Shown here piece by piece: positions 54,146 through 63,407 of a DNA stretch of 64,000 nucleotides. Location: NCBI GenBank assembly GCA_012522185.1, contig JAAYKY010000027.1:1-64000 (forward strand), given 5' to 3'. The stretch comes from Flavobacteriaceae bacterium (GTDB taxonomy: Bacteria; Bacteroidota; Bacteroidia; Flavobacteriales; Weeksellaceae). Position numbers and translations under genes: made by a program. Position 1 is the stretch's first letter. Each line of letters opens with the position of its first letter. Below the pieces are notes generated by a model. The model did no database searches. It was not told the DNA's origin and saw nothing but the letters and a program-made list of their open reading frames with translations.

Positions 54146-54545
54146 TAGTTATACTTTTTAATTAAATTTTCGGACGGCAAAGATAGAAATTTATCTTTTA
54201 TCCGCAATACTTTATTCTAATTATTTTATATTCTTTAGTCTCCTCTATTTTAAAGCTTTAGAATCGAGATTTAAAATCAGAAAACCTTGACAAAACCAAT
54301 CAAGATCACACTCATCCGAGATGTCCTCTGAAATTCCCTAAATAATTTCATTTAAAAAAACATACGAAAACGTTTGAAATGCTATAAAATCTTCAAAATT
54401 TCCCTCATTACGTTAATGAATTATTATAAATTCAAACTATTTAAAACGATTATAAATTAGAGATTTTAAATGAAAAACTTGAAATAAAACCCTGTTTGGC
54501 TTTTCTTACCATGAATAGTTCGTAAATTTACACGCTGATTTTTTA
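54146..54545. other. Intergenic region of 400 bases between divergent rplU and nuoA
   Basis: It contains the rplU promoter on the left. Towards the right lies a weak nuoA promoter candidate: TTTG at 54495-54498 and TAAATTTA at 54523-54530, with a spacing of 24 bases, longer than usual. The middle is very AT-rich with no ORF, no tRNA and no clear repeat except a fragment AACCTTGACAA at about 54284. Confidence 0.45.
54178..54207 (-). promoter_or_regulatory. Promoter of rplU-rpmA
   Basis: On the minus strand TTG (54207-54205) is followed after 19 bases by TATCTTTG (54185-54178), matching both elements and the spacing of the Bacteroidota consensus. The leader to the rplU ATG at 54145 is about 27 bases. 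It is the best promoter in the window. Confidence 0.6.
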
Positions 54546-54920
54546 ATGAGAAAAATGGATACATCTTTTGATTATATTCCGATTTTGGTTCTTTTTATTT
54601 TGGCCGCCGGCTTTGTAGTCGGAACGATTATCGCCACGCATCTTTTAGGACCAAAAAGAGGTACAGATGAGAAACTGGACAACTTCGAAAGTGGAATTGA
54701 CCAAGTAGGAAACGCTCGAAAGCCCTTTGCCATTAAGTATTACCTCGTGGCAATTTTATTTGTTCTTTTTGACGTGGAAGTAATTTTCTTTTATCCCTAT
54801 GCGGTTAATTTCAAAGAATTGGGTTGGGAAGGTTTCGCAGCTGTTTCTACCTTCATCGGTTTATTTTTCATTATGTATCTTTATGTGAGAAAAAAAGGAG
54901 CTTTGGATTGGGAAAAATAA
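54546..54920 (+). CDS. nuoA: NADH dehydrogenase I subunit A
   Basis: NuoA is a small membrane subunit of complex I. The 124-residue protein has three helices and the conserved KLDNFESGIDQVGNARKPFAIKYYLVAILFVLFDVEVIFFYPY. The first ATG (54546) gives MRKMDTSF, and the second at codon 4 (MDTSFDY) is also possible. It is the first gene of the nuo operon. It starts downstream of an AT-rich region with a weak promoter candidate. Confidence 0.96.
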   Translation: MRKMDTSFDYIPILVLFILAAGFVVGTIIATHLLGPKRGTDEKLDNFESGIDQVGNARKPFAIKYYLVAILFVLFDVEVIFFYPYAVNFKELGWEGFAAVSTFIGLFFIMYLYVRKKGALDWEK

Positions 54921-54959
54921 TCCTGAGTTCTGAATGAAGTTAATTTTAAAAAGAAAGTT

Positions 54960-55532
54960 ATGATTCACAATAAAAGACCGGTAACACACAACACAAATGT
55001 GAAAGTAGTGGACATGCCGGAAGGATATCAGGGAGAGGGATTTATGGCGATGCAACTTTCCAAAGTGGTAGGTTTGGCTCGTAAGAATTCTATTTGGCCT
55101 TTGCCATTTGCCACGAGTTGTTGTGGTATCGAATTCATGGCAACCATGGGTTCTACCTATGATTTGTCGAGATTTGGTAGCGAACGTCTGGCCTTTACTC
55201 CCCGACAATGTGATTTATTGATGGTCATGGGAACCATCTCCAAGAAAATGGCTCCAGTTCTACGTCAGGTTTACATACAAATGGCCGAACCGCGCTGGGT
55301 AGTAGCGGTAGGCGCCTGTGCGAGCAGTGGAGGGATTTTCGATACCTATTCGGTGCTTCAAGGAATTGACCAAGTCATCCCGGTGGATGTCTATGTAGCG
55401 GGTTGCCCACCAAGACCAGAAGCCATCTTGGAAGGAGTACTAAGAGTACAGGAATTGGTTGAAAACGAAAGCATCAGAAGAAGGGACAGCGAAGAATATC
55501 AGGAATTATTGAGAAGCTACGGAATCTCATAA
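54960..55532 (+). CDS. nuoB: NADH dehydrogenase I subunit B
   Basis: NuoB holds cluster N2, the last iron-sulfur centre before quinone. The 190-residue protein shows the cysteine motifs TSCCGIEFMA (Cys54, Cys55), GACASSGG and VAGCPPRPEAI. It starts 39 bases after nuoA and continues the operon. Confidence 0.97.
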   Translation: MIHNKRPVTHNTNVKVVDMPEGYQGEGFMAMQLSKVVGLARKNSIWPLPFATSCCGIEFMATMGSTYDLSRFGSERLAFTPRQCDLLMVMGTISKKMAPVLRQVYIQMAEPRWVVAVGACASSGGIFDTYSVLQGIDQVIPVDVYVAGCPPRPEAILEGVLRVQELVENESIRRRDSEEYQELLRSYGIS

Positions 55533-55546
55533 GCGAAAAACGAAAT

Positions 55547-56080
55547 ATGTTGGATAATAAATTTGTTTTTGAAAAACTCAGAGAAAAATTCGGGGATGCC
55601 ATCATCGGATTTGAAGAAAACTTTGGACTCCTTGCGGTTCATGCCGATAAAGAGTTCAACCTGAAAATACTTCAATTTCTGTACGAAGAGGAAAGCCTCG
55701 GCTTTCGATTCATGACAGACCTTACCGCTATTCATTATCCCAATAACAAAGGAGAAGAATTGGTAGTTACTTATTTGCTTTACAATATGGAGAAAAACTT
55801 CCATGTTCGACTCAAATTTGCTCTTGACATCAATCAGCCTGACATCTATACCGCCTCTCAACTTCACCCAACTGCTAACTGGCAAGAACGCGAATGTTAC
55901 GACTTCTATGGAGTAAATTTCGTGGGACACCCCAATCTGATTCGGGTTCTAAACGTGGACGAAATGGATTATTTCCCTTTGAGAAAAGAGTTTCCGCTGG
56001 AAGACCAAACTCGCACCGATAAGGACGACGAAATGTTTGGAAGAGGTGGGAATTTTAATTACGGAAATTTTTCCGTTTAA
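55547..56080 (+). CDS. nuoC: NADH dehydrogenase I subunit C
   Basis: The 177-residue subunit carries the 30-kDa subunit signature ERECYDFYGVNFVGHPNLIRVL and the C-terminal PLRKEFPLEDQTRTDK. It belongs to the hydrophilic arm and supports the quinone module. Unlike in E. coli, it is not fused to nuoD, and nuoD follows after 11 bases. Confidence 0.96.
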   Translation: MLDNKFVFEKLREKFGDAIIGFEENFGLLAVHADKEFNLKILQFLYEEESLGFRFMTDLTAIHYPNNKGEELVVTYLLYNMEKNFHVRLKFALDINQPDIYTASQLHPTANWQERECYDFYGVNFVGHPNLIRVLNVDEMDYFPLRKEFPLEDQTRTDKDDEMFGRGGNFNYGNFSV

Positions 56081-56091
56081 ATGAATGAGAT

Positions 56092-57315
56092 ATGGCAGAA
56101 TTAAAACAAAATATAGAAATACCAAAGGAAGGTAAAACCACCCAAACGATTAACTTGGGACCTACACACCCAGCTACACACGGTGTGTTCCAAAACATCT
56201 TGGAAATTGACGGTGAAAGAATCCTAAAAGCTACGCCTACCGTAGGCTATATTCATCGTGCCTTTGAAAAAATAGCCGAGAGAAGGCCTTTGTATCAAAT
56301 CACTCCCTTGACCGATCGACTCAATTATTGCTCAGCTCCTATCAACAATCTTGGCTGGCATATGACCGTCGAAAAATTCGTAGGAATTGATATTCCCAAA
56401 CGGGCGCAATACCTGAGAGTCATCATCATGGAACTTGCCCGAATTTCAGATCACATCATCTGTAATTCCATCATGGGAGTGGACACAGGTGCCTTTACAG
56501 GTTTCCTTTATATGATGCGCTATCGCGAATTAATCTATGAAATCTATGAAGAAATATGTGGAAGCCGACTCACTACAAACATTGGTAGAATTGGAGGCTT
56601 TGAAAGAGATTTCAGCGAAGTAGCTTGGACTAAAATCCATCGTTTCGTGGATGAATACCCCGACGTCCTAAAAGAATTCGAAAACCTATTCAAAAGAAAT
56701 CGAATCTTCATGGAAAGAACCCAAGGTGTTGGTGGAATCTCTAAAGAAAGAGCTTTGGCCTATGGATTTACAGGCCCTAACCTAAGAGCCGCAGGAGTCG
56801 ATTATGATTTAAGAATCCAAAAACCTTATTGTAGTTATGAGGAATTTGACTTCCAAATTCCGGTTGGGACTACCGGAGATTGCTACGATCGCTTCTTGGT
56901 GAGAAATGAGGAAATGTGGCAAAGCCTAAGCCTCATCAAACAAGCAATTCAGAAAATAAACGATTTGAAAGGAGAAGAAGCTACAAAATACCATGCCGAG
57001 GCTCCGGACTTTTACCTTCCACTGAAAAAAGACGTTTACACCAAAATGGAAGCCCTAATCTATCATTTCAAAATCATCATGGGCGAAGTAGATATTCCGG
57101 CGGGAGAAATATACAATGCAGTAGAAGGCGCAAATGGTGAATTAGGTTATTATTTTATCAGCGATGGAGGACGATCTCCTTACCGACTGCATTTCAGAAG
57201 ACCTTGTTTCATTTACTATCAGGCATACCCTGAATTAATTGAAGGTTCGATGTTAAGTGACGCCATTGTCACGATGAGTAGTTTGAATTTGATCGCAGGC
57301 GAATTGGACGCTTAG
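56092..57315 (+). CDS. nuoD: NADH dehydrogenase I subunit D
   Basis: The 407-residue 49-kDa-type subunit has the N-terminal NLGPTHPATHGVFQ and the internal block TPLTDRLNYCSAP. It ends IVTMSSLNLIAGELDA, which contains the family's terminal segment near the [NiFe]-hydrogenase-like site, where the acid and His residues help to bind quinone. It is followed by a 98-base gap before nuoE. Confidence 0.97.
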   Translation: MAELKQNIEIPKEGKTTQTINLGPTHPATHGVFQNILEIDGERILKATPTVGYIHRAFEKIAERRPLYQITPLTDRLNYCSAPINNLGWHMTVEKFVGIDIPKRAQYLRVIIMELARISDHIICNSIMGVDTGAFTGFLYMMRYRELIYEIYEEICGSRLTTNIGRIGGFERDFSEVAWTKIHRFVDEYPDVLKEFENLFKRNRIFMERTQGVGGISKERALAYGFTGPNLRAAGVDYDLRIQKPYCSYEEFDFQIPVGTTGDCYDRFLVRNEEMWQSLSLIKQAIQKINDLKGEEATKYHAEAPDFYLPLKKDVYTKMEALIYHFKIIMGEVDIPAGEIYNAVEGANGELGYYFISDGGRSPYRLHFRRPCFIYYQAYPELIEGSMLSDAIVTMSSLNLIAGELDA

Positions 57316-57413
57316 ATGAATGGTAAATTTGAATTAAGAATTTTAAATGAGTGAAAAGTTTATAATTAACTAAATAACAAGGTTAAACATTAAACTTTAG
57401 ATTTTAAACATAA

Positions 57414-57914
57414 ATGAAAATGACAACAGTTCAATTTTCGGAAGAAACATATAAAAAGATACAGGAAATTGTACAGCGTTATCCCGAGGGGAAGCAAAAA
57501 AGCGCTTTGATTCCTGTTTTGCATATCGTTCAAGCAGAGCATCAAGGTTGGCTCGATGTTCCGGTAATGGATCACGTGGCTGAAACCTTAGGTATTCTTC
57601 CCGTGGAAGTTTACGAAGTCGCAAGTTTTTATTCGATGTTTAATTTGACTCCCGTAGGCAAACACGTCCTATACGTATGTCAAACAGGACCGTGTATGTT
57701 ACTCGGGTCAGATAAAATCATGAACCATATCAAAGAAAAACTCAATATCGAAGAAGGAGAAACCACTTCGGACGGATTATTTACACTAAAACCCGCCGAG
57801 TGCTTAGGAGCTTGTGGCTATGGCCCCATGCTTCAATTGGGGGAAACCTATCGTGAAAACCTGACGATTGAAAAAGTAGACGAATTGTTGGAAGAATTGA
57901 AAAAGCTGGGGTGA
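57414..57914 (+). CDS. nuoE: NADH dehydrogenase I subunit E
   Basis: NuoE carries the [2Fe-2S] cluster N1a. The 166-residue thioredoxin-like protein has Cys89, Cys94, Cys130 and Cys134 (CQTGPC and CLGAC). It starts at ATG 57414. Its stop is TGATG-overlapped with the next gene, a lipoprotein that is not part of complex I in other organisms. Confidence 0.96.
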   Translation: MKMTTVQFSEETYKKIQEIVQRYPEGKQKSALIPVLHIVQAEHQGWLDVPVMDHVAETLGILPVEVYEVASFYSMFNLTPVGKHVLYVCQTGPCMLLGSDKIMNHIKEKLNIEEGETTSDGLFTLKPAECLGACGYGPMLQLGETYRENLTIEKVDELLEELKKLG

Positions 57915-58402
57915 TGATAAGATTATTTTCCATATTTTCTCTTTCCGTCTCACTTCTTTGTAGCTGTCAAAAAAGTTTGAATAATGCTGTGGAGACAAAT
58001 TTTATAAATGCCGATTTCAAAATTTTATATACAACAAATACGGCTTCAGAATTTACAAAATCATTCGAAGACCCTTTTGATAATTCCATCATATACGTAG
58101 ATACCGTAAATGTAATTTGTGATCAAAAAAATTTAAAAAAAATCTGGACAGATTTTAATAATGAGGGAATGCCTATGATAGGAATTGAGTTGGATGAGAA
58201 AGGCACACAAAAATTCAGTGAAGCATCTGAAATGAGCATGGGGAAGAAATTAGCGGTTGTCAATAATGATAGAATCATTATTGCACCTAAAATAACCGAG
58301 AAAGTTTCAAAAGGCATTATACAAATTTCCGGTCATTATACTTGGGAAGAAATAAAGAAATTAAAAAAAGAAATTATAAATAATAATCAAGCAACTAAAT
58401 AA
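57914..58402 (+). CDS. SecD P1-head-like lipoprotein inserted in the nuo operon
   Basis: This 162-residue protein starts with a lipoprotein signal (SIFSLSVSLLCSCQK, Cys16 or Cys18). The C-terminal half (about residues 85-155) resembles the P1 head subdomain of SecD/SecDF: MPMIGIELDEKGTQKFSEAS, then GKKLAVVNNDRIIIAPKI, then GIIQISGHYTWEEIKKL. In SecD this periplasmic subdomain takes part in protein translocation. The gene lies between nuoE and nuoF and is joined to both by TGATG and TAATG overlaps. It appears richer in A and T than its neighbours. It is not a known complex I subunit. The track's start GTG one codon earlier is less likely. Confidence 0.7.
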   Translation: MIRLFSIFSLSVSLLCSCQKSLNNAVETNFINADFKILYTTNTASEFTKSFEDPFDNSIIYVDTVNVICDQKNLKKIWTDFNNEGMPMIGIELDEKGTQKFSEASEMSMGKKLAVVNNDRIIIAPKITEKVSKGIIQISGHYTWEEIKKLKKEIINNNQATK

Positions 58403-59760
58403 TGGGAGAAACAAGATTATTATTAAAACATGCAGATGTACCGGGTATTCGTCATTACGATGTCTATCGGGCACATGATGGATACAAATCAGCGGAAAAA
58501 GCTCTGGCTATGACCCAAGAGGAAATTCTGGAAGAGGTAAAAACCTCAGGACTTCGGGGACGTGGAGGTGCAGGCTTCCCAACGGGCATGAAATGGAGTT
58601 TCCTAGCCAAACCCGAAGGTGTTCCGCGTCATTTGGTGGTAAATGCCGACGAATCAGAACCCGGGACTTTCAAAGACCGATACCTGATGGAATTCATTCC
58701 GCATTTACTCATCGAGGGAATGCTGATTTCTTCTTTCTGCTTAGGAAGCAATACCTCCTATATTTACATCCGCGGAGAATTCGCATGGATTGCAGACATA
58801 TTGGAAGAAGCCATTGCCGAAGCCAAAGCCAATGGATGGCTTGGAAAAGACATCAAAGGAACTGGATTTGACTTAGAGATTTATGTACAACGCGGTGCCG
58901 GAGCCTATATCTGTGGTGAAGAAACGGCTTTGCTGGAATCCCTTGAAGGAAAAAGAGGAAACCCAAGAATCAAACCTCCCTTCCCAGCCGTAAAAGGACT
59001 TTGGGGACGACCAACGGTCGTAAATAATGTGGAATCCATAGCTGCGGTTGTTCCGATTATCGATATGACCGGAACCGAATATGCAAAAATCGGAGTCGGT
59101 CGATCAACTGGAACTAAATTGATTTCCGCTTGCGGAAACATCAATAAACCCGGTGTTTATGAAATCGATATGACACAAACCGTAGAGGAATTTATCTACT
59201 CCGACGAATTCTGTGGTGGAATTGCCAATGGGAAACGTTTGAAAGCATGTATTCCGGGTGGAAGTTCCGTTCCGATTTTACCCGCCAATTTATTATTGAC
59301 AACCGCCGAAGGCAAACCAAGATATATGAATTATGAATCCCTTGCCGAAGGTGGATTTGCTACCGGAACCATGATGGGATCAGGAGGATTTATTGTTTTG
59401 GACGAAGACCAAGACATCGTTTACCACACCTATACATTGGCAAGGTTTTACCGACACGAAAGCTGCGGACAATGTTCGCCTTGTCGTGAAGGAACCGGTT
59501 GGATGGAGAAAATTCTAAAAACAATTGATGAAGGAAAAGGAAAAATGTCCGACATCGATTTGCTTTGGGATATTCAGCGAAAGATTGAAGGAAACACGAT
59601 TTGTCCATTGGGCGATGCAGCCGCTTGGCCGGTTGCAGCAGCTATCCGACATTTCAGAGAGGAATTTGAATGGCACGTTCTCAACCCAGAAGAGTGCTTG
59701 ACAAGAAATTATGGATTGGGTAATTTTGCCGATCCCATTGAAATTAAAGAACAGGCCTAA
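58402..59760 (+). CDS. nuoF: NADH dehydrogenase I subunit F
   Basis: NuoF binds FMN, NADH and cluster N3. The 452-residue protein shows the FMN-binding motif GRGGAGFPTGMKWSF, YICGEETALLESLEGKRG and the N3 motif ESCGQCSPCREGTGW with a later cysteine in CPLGDAAAWP. Its start overlaps the lipoprotein stop by one base (TAATG). It lies two bases before nuoG. Confidence 0.97.
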   Translation: MGETRLLLKHADVPGIRHYDVYRAHDGYKSAEKALAMTQEEILEEVKTSGLRGRGGAGFPTGMKWSFLAKPEGVPRHLVVNADESEPGTFKDRYLMEFIPHLLIEGMLISSFCLGSNTSYIYIRGEFAWIADILEEAIAEAKANGWLGKDIKGTGFDLEIYVQRGAGAYICGEETALLESLEGKRGNPRIKPPFPAVKGLWGRPTVVNNVESIAAVVPIIDMTGTEYAKIGVGRSTGTKLISACGNINKPGVYEIDMTQTVEEFIYSDEFCGGIANGKRLKACIPGGSSVPILPANLLLTTAEGKPRYMNYESLAEGGFATGTMMGSGGFIVLDEDQDIVYHTYTLARFYRHESCGQCSPCREGTGWMEKILKTIDEGKGKMSDIDLLWDIQRKIEGNTICPLGDAAAWPVAAAIRHFREEFEWHVLNPEECLTRNYGLGNFADPIEIKEQA

Positions 59761-59762
59761 TT

Positions 59763-60860
59763 ATGTCAGAAATACAAGAAACGCCGTTATTTACCGTAAC
59801 CATCGACGGACACACAATACAGGTGCCTGCAGGAACCACAATTCTTCAGGCCGCACGCCTACTCGGAAAAGAAGTGGCACCACCTGCTATGTGTTATTAC
59901 AGTAAACTCGATAATACCGGAGGAAACTGCCGAACCTGTATGGTGGAAGTAACCAAAGGAAGCGAAGCAGACCCACGGCCAATGCCCAAATTAATGGCTT
60001 CATGCCGAACTACAGTAATGGACGGAATGGTCGTAGGAAACAAAACTTCCGAACGTGCCATGGAAGCTCGCGAAGGTGTGGTCGAATTTTTACTGATCAA
60101 TCACCCACTTGACTGTCCCGTTTGTGATCAAGCCGGGGAATGTAAACTTCAAGACCTTAGCTACGAGCATGGAAAAGAAGAAACAAGATATGAATTTGAG
60201 CGAAGAACTTTTGAACCAGAAGACATAGGCGATAAAATTCAATTGCATATGAATCGCTGTATTCTATGCTATCGTTGTGTAAAATTGGCCGATCAAATTA
60301 CCGGTAAACGTGAACACGGTGTCATGTTTAGAGGAGATCATGCCGAAATCTCAACCTATCTGGGGAAATCTTTGGACAATGAATTCATTGGAAACGTGAT
60401 CGACGTTTGCCCCGTGGGTGCTTTGACCGATAAAACTTTCCGATTTAAAAATCGAGTATGGTTTTTAAAACCCGTGGATGCACACAGAGATTGTCCTACC
60501 TGTTCAGGTAAAGCCCAAGTTTGGTACCGTGGTGACGAAGTTTTCCGTGTGACTTCTCGCAAAAATGAATGGAACGAAGTCGAAGACTGGATTTGCAATA
60601 CATGTCGATACGATAAAAAAGAAACCTCTGACTGGACGATTGAACAACCATCGTTGATCGCAAAGGACTCCGTCATCCGACAAGGACACTATGCGGCAAA
60701 CATAGGAACCGTCAAACCCAATGAAACTTTCAAAAGAGTCATGAAAGGACGTGATCCTAAGCTTTTGCTCAACATCCATGATGTCAGCGAGGTAAATGAA
60801 GACAAAATTGATTTAAGTAAGATAAACAGACCTCCAACTAGTTTGGATTATAAAGAATAA
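59763..60860 (+). CDS. nuoG: Short NADH dehydrogenase I subunit G
   Basis: This 365-residue NuoG is less than half the usual 700-900 residues. It keeps the ferredoxin-like N-terminal part. Cluster N1b is from Cys44, Cys56, Cys59 and Cys81. N5 is from His114, Cys118, Cys121 and Cys127. N4 is from Cys166, Cys169, Cys172 and Cys216. The molybdopterin-type domain is gone except for the beginning, where two CxxC pairs remain (Cys244/247 and Cys278/281), which may form or have formed an N7-like cluster. A short form of this kind is common in Flavobacteriia. The stop is followed after 21 bases by nuoH. Confidence 0.93.
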   Translation: MSEIQETPLFTVTIDGHTIQVPAGTTILQAARLLGKEVAPPAMCYYSKLDNTGGNCRTCMVEVTKGSEADPRPMPKLMASCRTTVMDGMVVGNKTSERAMEAREGVVEFLLINHPLDCPVCDQAGECKLQDLSYEHGKEETRYEFERRTFEPEDIGDKIQLHMNRCILCYRCVKLADQITGKREHGVMFRGDHAEISTYLGKSLDNEFIGNVIDVCPVGALTDKTFRFKNRVWFLKPVDAHRDCPTCSGKAQVWYRGDEVFRVTSRKNEWNEVEDWICNTCRYDKKETSDWTIEQPSLIAKDSVIRQGHYAANIGTVKPNETFKRVMKGRDPKLLLNIHDVSEVNEDKIDLSKINRPPTSLDYKE

Positions 60861-60881
60861 TTTGAATCATAATCCGCTTAT

Positions 60882-61961
60882 GTGGAAGAAATTTTAAATA
60901 GAATAAAACATATGAACCCGGATCTTTGGAGTTTAATTGGTGAAAAAGCAGCTTTGAGTGGAGCCATGATTGGCTTTGCCTTGGTAGTAGCTATGTATTC
61001 TACTTGGGCAGAACGAAAAGTTGCGGCTTATATTCAAGACAGACGCGGCCCTAACCGAGCAGGTTGGGGAGGTTTATTACAACCACTTGCCGACGGTGGG
61101 AAACTTTTCTTTAAAGAAGAAATTACGCCCCGTCACGCTGAAAAATTCCTGTTTATTCTCGGACCTACTTTGGCTATGATCCTTGCCTGTATGACGGGAG
61201 CGGTCATTCCATGGACCACGCCTTTTCAATGGGGAGACTCCGTCATTGTACCTCAAATTGCAGATATAAACGTAGGATTCCTCTATATCTTGGGAGTTCT
61301 AAGTTTAGGGGTTTATGGAATTATGTTGGGTTCATGGGCTTCCAATAATAAATGGTCGCTGATGGGAGGGCTGCGCGCAGCTTCTCAGATTATTTCCTAC
61401 GAATTACCCATGGGACTGGCCTTGATTGCTATTTTGATGATTAGCGGAACGCTTCGATTGGGTGGAATTGTGGAAGGACAAATGGACGGCTATTGGAACA
61501 TCATCCTACAACCCATCGGATTTATTATATTTCTGGTTTGTGCCTTTGCAGAAACCAACCGAACGCCATTTGACTTACCGGAAGCTGAAAACGAATTAAT
61601 CGGTGGATACCATTCGGAATATTCTTCCATGAAACTTGGTTTTTTCCTTTTTGCGGAATACATCAATATCTTTATCAGCTCCGTTTTGATTGCAACTCTC
61701 TATTTCGGAGGATATGACATCCCGTTCGTGAACGATGAAAAATTAACTGAGAGCTTGGGAATGAACACCATGGCAATTTTGCATTTCCTAAGTTTATTTG
61801 TAAAAGCTTGTTTCTTCATATTTGTATTTATGTGGGTAAGATGGACCATCCCAAGGTTCCGATACGACCAATTGATGAATTTGGGTTGGAAAACACTTCT
61901 GCCACTTGCATTGGTCAATATGTTGATTACAGGATTAATAATTTTATTATTAAATAATTAA
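60882..61961 (+). CDS. nuoH: NADH dehydrogenase I subunit H
   Basis: NuoH forms part of the quinone-binding chamber in the membrane. The protein shows YSTWAERKVAAYIQDRRGPNRAG and the FAETNRTPFDLPEAENELIGGYHSEYSSMKLGFFLFAEYINIF block. The listed start, GTG at 60882, gives 359 residues. The ATG at 60912 (MNPDLWSL) gives 349 residues and is equally likely. It lies between nuoG and nuoI. Confidence 0.95.
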   Translation: MEEILNRIKHMNPDLWSLIGEKAALSGAMIGFALVVAMYSTWAERKVAAYIQDRRGPNRAGWGGLLQPLADGGKLFFKEEITPRHAEKFLFILGPTLAMILACMTGAVIPWTTPFQWGDSVIVPQIADINVGFLYILGVLSLGVYGIMLGSWASNNKWSLMGGLRAASQIISYELPMGLALIAILMISGTLRLGGIVEGQMDGYWNIILQPIGFIIFLVCAFAETNRTPFDLPEAENELIGGYHSEYSSMKLGFFLFAEYINIFISSVLIATLYFGGYDIPFVNDEKLTESLGMNTMAILHFLSLFVKACFFIFVFMWVRWTIPRFRYDQLMNLGWKTLLPLALVNMLITGLIILLLNN

Positions 61962-61974
61962 AAAAATAAAGAAG

Positions 61975-62478
61975 ATGGAACTTCTTACAAACAGAGCTAA
62001 ACAAGTTGACAGGCGCCCGATGAATTTCTGGGAGCGAATTTATCTTGTAGCGATTTTTAAGGGTATGATGATTACCCTGAAGCATTTTTTCAGTAAAAAG
62101 GTAACGATTAATTACCCGGAAAAACAGCGTCCTTTCAGCCCGGTATTTCGTGGAGTTCATGTATTGAACCGCGATGAAGAAGGTCGGGAAAACTGTACCG
62201 CTTGTGGACTTTGTGCCCTTGCCTGCCCGGCAGAGGCTATTACAATGGAAGCCGCCGAACGTTTACCAGGAGAAGAACATCTTTACCGTGAAGAAAAATA
62301 TGCTGCCAAATATGAAATCAATATGCTTCGCTGTATTTTCTGTGGTTTTTGTGAAGAAGCCTGTCCAAAAGATGCAGTTTATCTTTCACAAACCGTTACA
62401 CCAGCGAGCTACCAAAGAAAAGATTTTATCTACGGCAAAGAAGATTTATTGATTCCACATCCTAAAAAATCAAATTAA
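61975..62478 (+). CDS. nuoI: NADH dehydrogenase I subunit I
   Basis: NuoI carries clusters N6a and N6b. The 167-residue ferredoxin-like protein has two 4Fe-4S motifs, CTACGLCALACP and CIFCGFCEEACP, after an N-terminal amphipathic helix. It starts 13 bases after nuoH and is 3 bases before nuoJ. Confidence 0.97.
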   Translation: MELLTNRAKQVDRRPMNFWERIYLVAIFKGMMITLKHFFSKKVTINYPEKQRPFSPVFRGVHVLNRDEEGRENCTACGLCALACPAEAITMEAAERLPGEEHLYREEKYAAKYEINMLRCIFCGFCEEACPKDAVYLSQTVTPASYQRKDFIYGKEDLLIPHPKKSN

Positions 62479-62481
62479 AGT

Positions 62482-63006
62482 ATGGGAACAGCTGAGATTT
62501 TATTTTTAATTCTAGCCGGATTAACGCTCTTGAGCGGCGTCCTAACGGTTACATCACGAAGACCGGTACATTCGATTTTATTTCTGATCATTACATTTTT
62601 CAGTATAAGTGCACATTATGTTTTACTCAATGCGCAGTTTCTTGCCGTCGTCAACATCATCGTTTACGGAGGAGCCATCATGGTTTTATTTCTCTTTGTC
62701 GTCATGTTGATGAATTTGAACAAGGAGGATAAAAACTTTAGCCGTCCCTTTATTATCTTATCGGGAACGATTGTTTCAGCCTTGTTTTTTGTGTTGACCG
62801 TAGGGATTTTCTGGCAATCTGACGTGAAAGAAAACAATCAGGCTTTGTTGGCCGAAGGTGAAATTGGATTAACAGAAAGTTTAGGCTCTGTTTTGTATTC
62901 CGATTATGTAATTCCTTTTGAGCTAGCGAGTATTCTCTTCATGGGAGCGATGATTGGCGCTGTACTTCTTTCGAAAAAAACGGAAGATTTGCATGTGAAA
63001 GATTAA
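62482..63006 (+). CDS. nuoJ: NADH dehydrogenase I subunit J
   Basis: This 174-residue membrane subunit has five helices and the conserved block RRPVHSILFLIITFFSISAHYVLL, then NIIVYGGAIMVLFLFVVMLMNL. It is located between the quinone module and the antiporter-like subunits of the membrane arm. The gap to nuoK is 69 bases. Confidence 0.95.
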   Translation: MGTAEILFLILAGLTLLSGVLTVTSRRPVHSILFLIITFFSISAHYVLLNAQFLAVVNIIVYGGAIMVLFLFVVMLMNLNKEDKNFSRPFIILSGTIVSALFFVLTVGIFWQSDVKENNQALLAEGEIGLTESLGSVLYSDYVIPFELASILFMGAMIGAVLLSKKTEDLHVKD

Positions 63007-63075
63007 TGAATTTGAAACAATTAAAGAATTAAAATGCGTCAGATGAATTTTCATTTGACAAAATGAATAAAAAAT

Positions 63076-63402
63076 ATGATACCGATTAGTTACTATTTAT
63101 TTCTGTCTTTGGGTCTATTTTCAATCGGAATGATTGGAGTAATGATTCGCAGAAATATCATCATCATGCTGATGTGTGTGGAACTTATGCTCAACTCAGT
63201 AAATCTATTATTGGTAGCTTTTTCTAAAATGCACCAAGCAAAAAATTTGGGTACCGAAGCTGGAATTGACGGGCAGATGCTAGTGCTTTTCATCATGGTG
63301 GTAGCGGCAGCTGAAGTAGCAATAGGTCTTTCGATCATTATTCTGTTTTTTAGAAAAGTGTATAACGTGGATGTTCAATCCCTGAACCGATTAAAGTTTT
63401 AA
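63076..63402 (+). CDS. nuoK: NADH dehydrogenase I subunit K
   Basis: NuoK is a three-helix membrane subunit with two glutamates for proton movement, seen here as MCVELMLNSVNLLL and AAAEVAIGLSIIILFF. The 108-residue length is normal. It is followed after 5 bases by nuoL. Confidence 0.96.
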   Translation: MIPISYYLFLSLGLFSIGMIGVMIRRNIIIMLMCVELMLNSVNLLLVAFSKMHQAKNLGTEAGIDGQMLVLFIMVVAAAEVAIGLSIIILFFRKVYNVDVQSLNRLKF

Positions 63403-63407
63403 AGTAT

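Noticed and set aside
53588-54148. 186-residue ORF on the plus strand opposite rplU
   Set aside because: It is dominated by Phe and Arg, as expected for the antisense of the Lys/Glu-rich L21 tail, and has no start context.
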